From Gammaproteobacteria bacterium (GTDB lineage: Bacteria > Pseudomonadota > Gammaproteobacteria > UBA6429 > Thiohalophilaceae), in assembly GCA_024639445.1 (NCBI GenBank), contig JAHEIJ010000167.1, positions 1-5,662 on the forward strand: 5,662 nt of DNA, in the 5' to 3' direction. Positions 1-5,479 of this stretch are shown here, one piece after another. A program made the position numbers and the translations under genes. Under the pieces are notes generated by a model, which had not been told where the DNA came from, made no database searches, and was given only the letters and a program-made list of their open reading frames with translations. The stretch's first letter is position 1. The number at the start of each line of letters is the position of its first letter.

Positions 1-123
1 GTTACCGTCATGCACAAAGCCATTGATATAATTCGAGTGCCCATACTTTGTATTAAATATTTGATAAAACCGTAACAGCGTTAATATTTTACGCGGAATA
101 ATTTTTCTAAGAAACTCTTTCAT
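1..123 (-). CDS. N-terminal fragment of an unidentified protein, possibly a SAM-dependent methyltransferase
   Basis: A frame of 41 codons opens at an ATG (121-123) and runs off the window edge without a stop. An in-frame TAA lies two codons upstream (127-129), so this is the first possible ATG. A GGA six bases before it is a modest ribosome-binding site. The fragment begins MKEFLRKIIPRKILTLLRFY, a basic, amphipathic start, and continues with a YGH motif (about residues 27-29) and VHDGN at the cut end. From memory, YGH followed by a D-x-x-G-N stretch resembles the N-terminus of a class of SAM-dependent methyltransferases found in polysaccharide clusters; the diagnostic part lies outside the window, so this is a guess. 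It has the same orientation as the rhamnose genes but is separated from wecB by 177 AT-rich bases, so it may have its own promoter. Confidence 0.5.
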   Translation of the reverse strand, partial: MKEFLRKIIPRKILTLLRFYQIFNTKYGHSNYINGFVHDGN

Positions 124-137
124 CTTTTATCCATTAA

Positions 138-163
138 TTAGACTCTACTCATATCAAGTCTAA
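138..163. repeat. Perfect 7-base inverted repeat upstream of the partial gene
   Basis: TTAGACT at 138-144 and AGTCTAA at 157-163 are exact reverse complements around a 12-base loop. The element ends 14 bases before the start codon at 123. No T-run follows it in the direction of transcription, so it does not look like an intrinsic terminator. It could be an operator dyad, a leader hairpin or a chance match in AT-rich DNA. The rest of the 124-300 spacer holds a weaker 5-base hairpin (CACAT/ATGTG, 244-260). I see no convincing promoter or terminator there. Confidence 0.3.
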
Positions 164-300
164 ACAGCATAGTCACCGTCTATCCTATTACTATTAGAAA
201 TAAAACTTCTCTCAGAACATTTATCAATATAAATAAACACTTACACATTAGAGACATGTGACTGAAGCTTCTTGATAAAACTGCATATAATCCTCATGCT

Positions 301-1419
301 TTAAGCAGTTTTCAAATGATGTACAATTCTATTGCTTGCCATACCATCGCCATAAGGGTTATGCGCAGCACTCATTCTTTGATATGCATCCTTATCATTC
401 AGTAGCATACTGACTTCCTTTACTATTAACTCGGTATTTGTACCTACCAGTTTAACCGTCCCTGCATGAACCGCTTCTGGCCTCTCAGTAACATCGCGCA
501 TTACAAGAACAGGCTTTCCCAAGGATGGCGCTTCTTCCTGAATACCGCCTGAATCCGTTAAAATCATGTAGGCTTTCTTCATCAAAAGAAGAAATGGAGC
601 GTATTCAAGCGGCTCAATTAGATGAACTCTTTGCGTATTGCCTAATATTCTTTTTACAGACTCCTGTACATTTGGGTTTAGATGCACAGGATAAACAATT
701 TCTATATTTTGAAACTTATTTATCAACTGCAAAATTGCTTTGCATATATCTTCAAAACCCCGGCCAAAATTCTCTCTTCTATGCCCAGTGATTAAAATTA
801 CTTTATTTTTCAAATCCAGCCCAGGCAAGTAATCACCTAATTCGTCTTCGAGTGAAGGGTTATCTTCAACATAATTCACAACCTGTAACAGTGCATCTAT
901 TACGGTATTACCGGTTACAAAAACGGAGTCAGCAGGAACACTTCCTACCAACAAGTTCTCTTTAGCCTTTTCTGTTGGGGCAAAATGCATAGATGCAAGT
1001 ACAGCGGTTAATCTTCGATTTGCCTCCTCCGGCCAGGGTGAATACAAACGCCCAGTGCGTAGACCTGCTTCGATATGACCTACAGGGATTTGCCGATAAA
1101 AGGCTGCCAGGCTGGCCGCAAATGTCGTAGTTGTATCTCCATGAACAAGCACCATATCTGGTCGCCATTCACTAAACACACGCTCAAGCCCTATAAGCAC
1201 GTGAGATGTAATATCAGTAAGACTTTGCCCCTGCTTCATAATATTAAGATCAAAGTCAGGCTCGATTTTAAATAATTTTAATACTTGATCCAGCATTTCC
1301 CTGTGTTGCGCTGTAATACAAACCTTAGAATCGAAATAATCATCATTATTGAGCGCACTAACAACTGGTGCCATTTTGATCGCTTCCGGTCTCGTCCCAA
1401 ACACCGTTAAAACACGCAT
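301..1419 (-). CDS. wecB: UDP-N-acetylglucosamine 2-epimerase (non-hydrolysing)
   Basis: WecB interconverts UDP-GlcNAc and UDP-ManNAc in the cytoplasm. UDP-ManNAc is normally oxidised to UDP-ManNAcA for enterobacterial common antigen, O-antigen or capsule. The protein is 372 residues from the ATG at 1419, against about 376 in E. coli, and can be followed along the E. coli enzyme end to end. Family landmarks fall at the usual positions: FGTRPEAIK at 7-15 with Arg10 and Lys15, VHGDTTTT with Asp95, Glu117 in HIEAGL, Glu131 in PWPEEAN, His213 in TGHRREN, and DSGGIQEEAPSLGKP at 289-303. A longer reading starts at GTG 1428 and adds MVC. I prefer the ATG because MRVLTVFGTRPEAIK matches the normal N-terminus; neither start has a clear Shine-Dalgarno. 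The gene begins 21 bases after rmlD, which ends in tandem TAA TAA, so it is probably co-transcribed and translationally weak. The partner dehydrogenase gene (wecC) is not in the window. Confidence 0.96.
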   Translation of the reverse strand: MRVLTVFGTRPEAIKMAPVVSALNNDDYFDSKVCITAQHREMLDQVLKLFKIEPDFDLNIMKQGQSLTDITSHVLIGLERVFSEWRPDMVLVHGDTTTTFAASLAAFYRQIPVGHIEAGLRTGRLYSPWPEEANRRLTAVLASMHFAPTEKAKENLLVGSVPADSVFVTGNTVIDALLQVVNYVEDNPSLEDELGDYLPGLDLKNKVILITGHRRENFGRGFEDICKAILQLINKFQNIEIVYPVHLNPNVQESVKRILGNTQRVHLIEPLEYAPFLLLMKKAYMILTDSGGIQEEAPSLGKPVLVMRDVTERPEAVHAGTVKLVGTNTELIVKEVSMLLNDKDAYQRMSAAHNPYGDGMASNRIVHHLKTA

Positions 1420-1440
1420 ACAGACCACATAAGCTGTTTA

Positions 1441-2337
1441 TTAAATACAGTCATACACTTCTTCCATGCATAATCTCAACAAGACCTTCCAGTCTGGCAG
1501 ATGTATATGAAATTTTTTCTCAGCTCCAGTTGTTGAAAGGCATGAATTCATTGGTCGTTTTGCAGGTGTTGGATAATCAACTGTTGGAATTCCTTTTATA
1601 ATTTTTACTTTCAAACTTGCATTTAAATAGATATTCGCGGTACTAACTATTTCTTCAGAAAAACCATGCCAGCTTGTATAGTTTGAAGATGTGAGGTGAT
1701 ATAAACCTGAAGAAAAAACACCTGATCGCTTTTCTTTTACCGCCTGATGTAGACATAGTACTGTAGTATCGGCAACTAATCTGGCTGAAGTCGGCGAGCC
1801 AATTTGATCTGCAACAATACTCAACTCATCTCTTTCGTTGGCAAGCTTTAGAATAGTCAATAAAAAGTTATGTGCTCTTGATGCATATATCCATGATGTT
1901 CTAAAAATCAAATAGTTACATCCTGATGACTGCAATGCATGCTCTCCGGCAAGCTTGGTTCGGCCATAAGCATTAACCGGATTCGGCTCGTCCGTTTCAA
2001 TGTACGGACCCTCTTTTGTCCCATCAAAAACATAATCCGTTGAATAATGTATAAGTAATGCATCAATCCTAAGGGCCTCTTCAGCGAGAATTCCAGGCGC
2101 TACGCTGTTGATTATCGCAGCCAGGTCTTCATCATCTTCCGCCTTATCTACAGCTGTGAACGCAACAGCATTTACAATGACATCAGGTTTTATGTTGCGC
2201 ACAATCTCACGGAGGCTGTCAGGATCAGAGAAATCAGCCTGTTCTCTATTAAGTGCAATAACTTGACCAAGCGGTTGCAGTGATCGATTCAATTCCCAGC
2301 CAAGCTGGCCGTTTTTTCCAAACAATAGGGTTTTCAT
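1441..2337 (-). CDS. rmlD: dTDP-4-dehydrorhamnose reductase
   Basis: RmlD (RfbD) performs the last step of dTDP-L-rhamnose synthesis, NAD(P)H-dependent reduction of dTDP-4-keto-L-rhamnose. At 298 residues it has the normal length for this extended short-chain dehydrogenase. The Rossmann dinucleotide motif GKNGQLG is at residues 7-13, STDYVFDG at 99-106 with the active-site Thr100, and the catalytic YxxxK is Tyr124/Lys128 in AYGRTK. The region RTSWIYA (146-152) and the C-terminal RPMNSCLST (261-269) are typical substrate-domain segments. The ATG at 2337 overlaps the rmlC stop by four bases (ATGA), which implies translational coupling. The gene ends in two successive TAA codons (1443-1438). A slight K/I-rich C-terminus and lower GC than rmlB match the general AT drift toward the left of the window. 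Confidence 0.96.
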   Translation of the reverse strand: MKTLLFGKNGQLGWELNRSLQPLGQVIALNREQADFSDPDSLREIVRNIKPDVIVNAVAFTAVDKAEDDEDLAAIINSVAPGILAEEALRIDALLIHYSTDYVFDGTKEGPYIETDEPNPVNAYGRTKLAGEHALQSSGCNYLIFRTSWIYASRAHNFLLTILKLANERDELSIVADQIGSPTSARLVADTTVLCLHQAVKEKRSGVFSSGLYHLTSSNYTSWHGFSEEIVSTANIYLNASLKVKIIKGIPTVDYPTPAKRPMNSCLSTTGAEKKFHIHLPDWKVLLRLCMEEVYDCI

Positions 2338-2879
2338 TCGAATAGATCAGCCTCTTTAAACGAGGTACCTTTAGCGTCCTTTTCAGACACAAGGGGTTCT
2401 CCATCAAGCTGCCAGTCTATTGATAAACCACCATCATCCCAGCGAATGCAGCGTTCATATTCCGGCGCATAATAATCGGTTGTTTTATATAGAAACTCAG
2501 CAGTGTCAGACAATACAACAAAGCCATGCGCGAATCCCTCAGGTATCCAGAATTGTCGTTTGTTATCACCCGACAGTATGACTCCGACCCATTGCCCGAA
2601 TGTTGGTGAGGACCGTCTTATATCAACAGCCACATCCAGAACCTCACCACCAATGACACGAACCAGTTTCCCCTGCGCTTGTTTTATCTGGTAATGCAGT
2701 CCACGTAATACGCCTTTGGTGGATTTAGAGTGATTATCCTGAACAAAATCAGCAGCAGTACCCGTAGCCTCTTCAAAACGTTTTTTATTATAACTTTCAT
2801 AGAAAAAACCACGATCATCACCATAGACTGTTGGTTCAATCATTATAACATCGGGGATTTCTGTAGAAATAATTTCCAT
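2334..2879 (-). CDS. rmlC: dTDP-4-dehydrorhamnose 3,5-epimerase
   Basis: RmlC (RfbC) is the cupin-fold epimerase that inverts C3 and C5 of dTDP-4-keto-6-deoxyglucose, giving dTDP-4-keto-L-rhamnose. The 181 residues match the family length. Recognisable segments in order are GDDRGFFYESYN (20-31), FVQDNHSKSTKGVLRGLHYQ (45-64) with the catalytic His62, GKLVRVIGGEVLDVAVDIR (70-88), WIPEGFAHGFVVLSD (111-125), the active-site region FLYKTTDYY with Tyr131, and RWDDGGLSIDW (146-156). Asp168 in SEKDAKG lines up by eye with the Asp of the His-Asp pair. The start ATG shares one base with the rmlA stop (TAATG), and the stop overlaps the rmlD start, so rmlA, rmlC and rmlD form a tightly coupled block. Nothing appears truncated or unusual. 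Confidence 0.97.
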   Translation of the reverse strand: MEIISTEIPDVIMIEPTVYGDDRGFFYESYNKKRFEEATGTAADFVQDNHSKSTKGVLRGLHYQIKQAQGKLVRVIGGEVLDVAVDIRRSSPTFGQWVGVILSGDNKRQFWIPEGFAHGFVVLSDTAEFLYKTTDYYAPEYERCIRWDDGGLSIDWQLDGEPLVSEKDAKGTSFKEADLFE

Positions 2880-3766
2880 TAAATCAAAATGTCTTCATCA
2901 GCGCGACGAAGTAAATACTCCCCATACTGATTCTTCTTGAAAGGCTGCGCCAGTTCGATCAACTTTTCCTTGCTGATGTAGCCCATTTCATAGGCAATTT
3001 CTTCAATACACGCCACTTTCAGGCCCTGCCGGTTTTCGATGGTTTGTATGTAATTCGACGCTTCTAAAAGACTTTCATGCGTACCCGTATCCAGCCAGGC
3101 GTATCCACGCCCCATTAGTTCAACTTTTAGATTTCCCTGTTCCAGAAACTTTTGATTTACCGTAGTAATTTCAAGCTCGCCGCGCGCAGATGGCTTGATC
3201 TGCTTGGCAATATCAACCACACTGTTTGGATAAAAATACAGGCCGACAACCGCATAATGACTTTTGGGATTTTCAGGTTTTTCTTCAATGCTCAAAATAT
3301 TACCATGAGTATCAAACTCAGCCACCCCATATCGTTCCGGATCTTTTACATAATAGCCAAACACCGTCGCTTTATTATGGTGCTCAACATTAGCAATAGA
3401 ACTCGCCAGCAGGGTGGTTAATCCATGACCATAAAAGATGTTATCACCCAATATCAAGCAAACATCATCGTCACCAATAAACTCTTCACCGATAATGAAA
3501 GCTTGCGCAAGTCCACCGGGTGATGGCTGTTCTGCAAAAGAGAATGACATACCGATGTCTCCGCCATTACCCAGCAGCGCTTCAAATTGCGGCAAGTCCT
3601 GTGGCGTTGAGATAATCAATATCTCTGTAATACCCGACAGCATTAGTACCGACAGGGGGTAATAAATCATCGGTTTATCGTAGACAGGTGTCAGTTGCTT
3701 GCTTACACCCTGTGTGATCGGATACAGGCGAGTACCTGAACCACCGGCTAAAATTATTCCTTTCAT
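2879..3766 (-). CDS. rmlA: Glucose-1-phosphate thymidylyltransferase
   Basis: RmlA (RfbA) joins dTTP and alpha-D-glucose-1-phosphate to give dTDP-glucose, the first step of dTDP-rhamnose synthesis, and is usually feedback-inhibited by dTDP-rhamnose. The 295 residues are full length. The nucleotide-binding signature GGSGTRLYPIT occupies residues 8-18, followed by VSKQLTPVYDKPMIYYPLS (21-39). The metal-binding Asp108 sits in LGDN, the sugar-binding EEKP is at 161-164, and Asp226 is in WLDTGTH. The C-terminal helical part (from about 255) with the RmlA-type MGYISKEKL and QYGEYLL segments supports RmlA rather than GalU. The upstream neighbour is the four-helix-bundle cassette, whose left repeat array begins 15 bases before this start codon. 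The ribosome-binding site is weak (GAG about 10 bases upstream) and lies just outside that array. Confidence 0.97.
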   Translation of the reverse strand: MKGIILAGGSGTRLYPITQGVSKQLTPVYDKPMIYYPLSVLMLSGITEILIISTPQDLPQFEALLGNGGDIGMSFSFAEQPSPGGLAQAFIIGEEFIGDDDVCLILGDNIFYGHGLTTLLASSIANVEHHNKATVFGYYVKDPERYGVAEFDTHGNILSIEEKPENPKSHYAVVGLYFYPNSVVDIAKQIKPSARGELEITTVNQKFLEQGNLKVELMGRGYAWLDTGTHESLLEASNYIQTIENRQGLKVACIEEIAYEMGYISKEKLIELAQPFKKNQYGEYLLRRADEDILI

Positions 3767-3780
3767 GAATAATTAGCTCA

Positions 3781-3815
3781 CAGTTGGCAGCCGACAGTTT
3801 TCAGTTAGCAACATG
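3781..3815 (+). repeat. Degenerate 7-base tandem repeat (CAGTNNN), left border of cassette
   Basis: Reading the + strand, CAG recurs every seven bases at 3781, 3788, 3795 and 3802, followed by a decayed CAACATG unit (3809-3815). Three of the four CAG units are CAGT and the other is CAGC. The first 11 bases (CAGTTGGCAGC) match the minus-strand right-hand array at 4255-4245 with one mismatch, so the two arrays face each other across the four-helix-bundle gene. Bases 3786-3797 can also pair with 3823-3831 (GGCA and GACAG against CTGTCTGCC, with a 3-base bulge), giving a possible hairpin in the rmlA leader. Confidence 0.6.
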
Positions 3816-3861
3816 TTCATTGCTGTCTGCCTGAAATTATTAGTTATACTCAACATCATTA

Positions 3862-4167
3862 TCATATGTTCTTCTCAACTGAATTCATCAATCCAACCAA
3901 CATTGCTGAAATCTCTTTAGTTTCTACCACCATTTGATTACCTTTATCTGGCGATATATAGCCAATTTTCATACCTATATAAACCAGTGTTCTCAACTCA
4001 CCACACGAACCTTTTACGTATGATAAAAAATTAAGCGCTTCTTTATCAGAATTACGCTCTATACCTTCTGCAATATTACTAGGTATTGATAACCCGGATC
4101 GTGTTATCTGATCCTTATACCCATAATCCTTTAACTCTTGCAACATCTCATAAATATCAGCACTCAA
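3862..4167 (-). CDS. Four-helix bundle protein of the S23/IVP family (open part of a gene with an early stop)
   Basis: These 101 codons match the family of 23S rRNA intervening-sequence proteins (S23, PF05635/TIGR02436), small helical bundles of unknown biochemical role that are also related to the Avd accessory protein of diversity-generating retroelements. Visible hallmarks are ITRSGLSIPSNIAEG at residues 21-35 and SCGELRT at 54-60, followed by ETKEISAMLVGL near the C-terminus. The open frame begins at a TTG (4167) without a Shine-Dalgarno; the next ATG is at 4146. The true gene start appears to be the ATG at 4209, but an in-frame TAA separates it from this part (see the next entry). The body has no further stops and conserved residues are kept, so the break may be recent or tolerated by re-initiation. 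The gene shares orientation with the rml operon and separates rmlB from rmlA. No reverse transcriptase or rRNA gene is present to suggest a DGR or rRNA intervening sequence here. Confidence 0.75.
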   Translation of the reverse strand: MSADIYEMLQELKDYGYKDQITRSGLSIPSNIAEGIERNSDKEALNFLSYVKGSCGELRTLVYIGMKIGYISPDKGNQMVVETKEISAMLVGLMNSVEKNI

Positions 4168-4209
4168 CTTCGCCGAACGTTTCCATACTTCTAAATCTTA
4201 AAATGCCAT
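4168..4209 (-). pseudogene. Broken 5' end of the four-helix bundle gene (TAA at codon 4)
   Basis: Upstream of the open part the same frame reads MAF*DLEVWKRSAK and then continues as LSADIYEM. Family members typically start MxFEDLxVWKxSxxL, so the TAA at 4200-4198 sits exactly where a Glu codon (GAA) is expected; a single G-to-T change explains it. The ATG at 4209 is preceded by AGGAA with a 6-base spacer, so a functional ribosome-binding site leads straight into a three-residue peptide. The reconstructed gene would be 115 codons, close to normal family length. The simplest reading is a nonsense mutation that either inactivated the gene or leaves weak expression by restart at TTG 4167 or ATG 4146. 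A sequencing error cannot be excluded. Confidence 0.75.
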
Positions 4210-4227
4210 TTCAAATTCCTTTTGAAA
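4209..4227 (-). promoter_or_regulatory. Ribosome-binding site inside a perfect 7-base inverted repeat
   Basis: On the minus strand TTTCAAA (4227-4221) and TTTGAAA (4215-4209) are exact complements around the loop AGGAA, which is the Shine-Dalgarno of the four-helix bundle gene. The final A of the repeat is the A of its ATG. The stem is almost all A-T, so it would be weak. It may matter little, or it may present the site in an exposed loop. Confidence 0.4.
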
Positions 4228-4234
4228 AAAATAG

Positions 4235-4276
4235 TTGTCAGTTTGCTGCCTACTGATGACTGTCTACTAACGACTT
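4235..4276 (-). repeat. Degenerate 7-base tandem repeat, right border of cassette, overlapping the rmlB 3' end
   Basis: On the minus strand six 7-base units run from 4276 to 4235: AAGTCGT and TAGTAGA, then three units beginning CAG (4262, 4255 and 4248), and a diverged CTGACAA. AGT or AGC follows the first base in five of the six. The array is in the opposite orientation to the one at 3781-3815, so both point into the cassette. The first four units lie within rmlB and supply its last codons and its TAG stop; the rest occupy the spacer before the four-helix bundle gene. Confidence 0.6.
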
Positions 4277-5329
4277 CATATTCACACCAAGACGCTCACG
4301 CTGGTAGCTCCCATCCTGTACGTGCTGACACCATTCAGAATTTTCCAGATACCAGTTAACCGTTTTTTCAATACCGCTATCAAAGGTTTCTTCTGGCACC
4401 CATCCTAACTCAGCGGCAATTTTATCTGCATCAATGGCATATCGCAGGTCATGGCCCGGGCGATCTGTTACATAAGTGATTAGTGACGCATGAGGAATAT
4501 TTGGCGAATCAGGGACAAGTTTATCCAGTAGCTTACAGATAGCCTTCACCACATCAAGATTGGTTTTTTCGTTGTGCCCGCCGATATTATAAGTTTCGCC
4601 GGTTCTCCCTTTTTCCAGTACCAGCCTTAGTGCACGCGCATGATCATCCACATGCAACCAGTCTCGAATCTGATCACCCTTACCGTAAACAGGTAATGGT
4701 TTACCTTCAAGCGCGTTCAGGGTTACCAGTGGTATAAGTTTTTCCGGAAACTGGTAAGCACCGTAATTATTAGAGCAATTGGTTACTACAACGGGGAGGC
4801 CGTAGGTTCTGTGCCAGGCACGTACAAGATGATCAGATGATGCTTTACTGGCTGAATAAGGTGAACTCGGGTCGTATGCCGTTTCCTCAGTGAAATAACC
4901 TGTAGCTTCCAGGTCACCATACACTTCATCCGTTGAAACATGATGAAAACGAAACTGCGATTTTTTGTCGCCTTCTAATGTATCCCAATATTGCTTTGCC
5001 ACATCCAGCAGGTTATATGTCCCTACGATGTTAGTCAGTATGAAGTCTGCCGGCCCATCAATCGAACGATCAACATGGGACTCAGCCGCAAGATGCATGA
5101 TGGCATCGGGCTGGTATTGATCGAATACACGCTGTACTTCATCCCTGTCTCTAATATCTACCTGCTCGAAACTGTATCTCGGATTTGCCGATACTTCGGC
5201 CAAAGACTCCAGGTTACCTGCATAAGTCAGAGCATCCAGGTTGATGACTTCGTGCTCGGTATCATTGATATATTGCCGGATAACGGCCGAACCAATAAAA
5301 CCTGCACCGCCAGTTACGATAATTTTCAT
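4250..5329 (-). CDS. rmlB: dTDP-glucose 4,6-dehydratase
   Basis: RmlB (RfbB) converts dTDP-glucose to dTDP-4-keto-6-deoxyglucose with bound NAD+, the second step of dTDP-rhamnose synthesis. The 359-residue protein has the NAD motif GGAGFIG at residues 7-13, HLAAESHVDRSI at 79-90, the active-site Thr133-Asp134-Glu135 in VSTDEVYGD, and the catalytic YSASK with Tyr158/Lys162. NNYGAYQFPEKLIP (187-200) has Ala where many relatives have Pro. RDWLHVDDH (222-230) and TDRPGHDLRYAID (288-300) complete the signature. The family usually ends shortly after GSYQxERLG; here a tail MKSLVDSHQ (351-359) is encoded from K352 by the 7-base repeat array, which also provides the stop. The start codon is 13 bases from the 3' end of tRNA-Ala and has no recognisable Shine-Dalgarno, yet the canonical N-terminus MKIIVTGGAGFIGS leaves no alternative start. 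It is probably expressed by read-through from the tRNA promoter. Confidence 0.97.
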   Translation of the reverse strand: MKIIVTGGAGFIGSAVIRQYINDTEHEVINLDALTYAGNLESLAEVSANPRYSFEQVDIRDRDEVQRVFDQYQPDAIMHLAAESHVDRSIDGPADFILTNIVGTYNLLDVAKQYWDTLEGDKKSQFRFHHVSTDEVYGDLEATGYFTEETAYDPSSPYSASKASSDHLVRAWHRTYGLPVVVTNCSNNYGAYQFPEKLIPLVTLNALEGKPLPVYGKGDQIRDWLHVDDHARALRLVLEKGRTGETYNIGGHNEKTNLDVVKAICKLLDKLVPDSPNIPHASLITYVTDRPGHDLRYAIDADKIAAELGWVPEETFDSGIEKTVNWYLENSEWCQHVQDGSYQRERLGVNMKSLVDSHQ

Positions 5330-5342
5330 GATATTGGGAAAT

Positions 5343-5418
5343 TGGTGGAGCTAGGCGGGATCGAACCGCCGACCTCAACACTGCCAGTGTTGCGCTCTCC
5401 CAGCTGAGCTATAGCCCC
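5343..5418 (-). tRNA. tRNA-Ala (anticodon GGC)
   Basis: The 76 bases fold into a complete cloverleaf including an encoded 3' CCA (5345-5343). The acceptor arms GGGGCTA and TAGCTCC pair with a G-U wobble at position 3-70, the classic alanine identity element. The D-stem is GCTC/GAGC, the anticodon stem CAACA/TGTTG, and the T-arm GGCGG/CCGCC with loop TTCGATC. The anticodon GGC is at 5385-5383 and reads GCC and GCU codons. Residues 32 and 38 are C and G and could pair, extending the stem. The gene sits between gltX and rmlB, 61 bases after gltX and 13 before rmlB, with no terminator on the rmlB side. A tRNA-Ala(GGC) near gltX is a known gammaproteobacterial arrangement, and E. coli has one. Confidence 0.98.
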
Positions 5419-5434
5419 GTGTTGTGTGGCCTGC

Positions 5435-5463
5435 ACTATACTCGATTCACCTCGAGATGTAAA
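5435..5463 (-). promoter_or_regulatory. Sigma70-type promoter of tRNA-Ala, probably also serving the rml operon
   Basis: On the minus strand the -35 TTTACA (5463-5458) and -10 TATAGT (5440-5435) each differ from consensus by one or two bases and are separated by exactly 17 bases. The following bases GCAGGCC are GC-rich, the type of discriminator linked to stringent and growth-rate control of stable RNA genes. A start near 5428 would leave a leader of about 10 bases before the tRNA, to be removed by RNase P. The spacer contains a small inverted repeat (CTCGA/TCGAG, 5441-5456) of unknown meaning. With no terminator after the tRNA, this is the only convincing promoter seen upstream of rmlB. Confidence 0.8.
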
Positions 5464-5479
5464 TAAATTCTTAATAATT

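Noticed and set aside
241..300. Intrinsic terminator after wecB
   Set aside because: The best hairpin (CACAT/ATGTG, 244-260) has five pairs and no proper T-run.
525..791. 88-codon + strand frame inside wecB
   Set aside because: It lies wholly antisense to a well-conserved enzyme, resembles no family I know and has no supporting context.
3152..3662. Two + strand frames (89 and 74 codons) inside rmlA
   Set aside because: Both are antisense shadows of a full-length conserved gene.
3862..3910. Promoter for rmlA near the TATGATAAT on the minus strand
   Set aside because: No acceptable -35 occurs at 16-18 bases; the match is a lone AT-rich hexamer.
3862..4209. Diversity-generating retroelement, because the small protein is related to Avd
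   Set aside because: There is no reverse transcriptase, template repeat or variable repeat in the window.
3781..4276. CRISPR array or insertion-sequence ends
   Set aside because: The repeat units are 7 bases, degenerate and without spacers, and there is no transposase frame or clear target duplication.
4991..5407. 138-codon + strand frame ending in GGIEPPTSTLPVLRSPS
   Set aside because: It is antisense to rmlB and reads through the reverse complement of tRNA-Ala; this ending is a familiar false translation of tRNA genes.
5441..5456. gltX terminator formed by CTCGA/TCGAG
   Set aside because: The stem is five pairs, no T-run follows and it lies between the -35 and -10 of the tRNA promoter.
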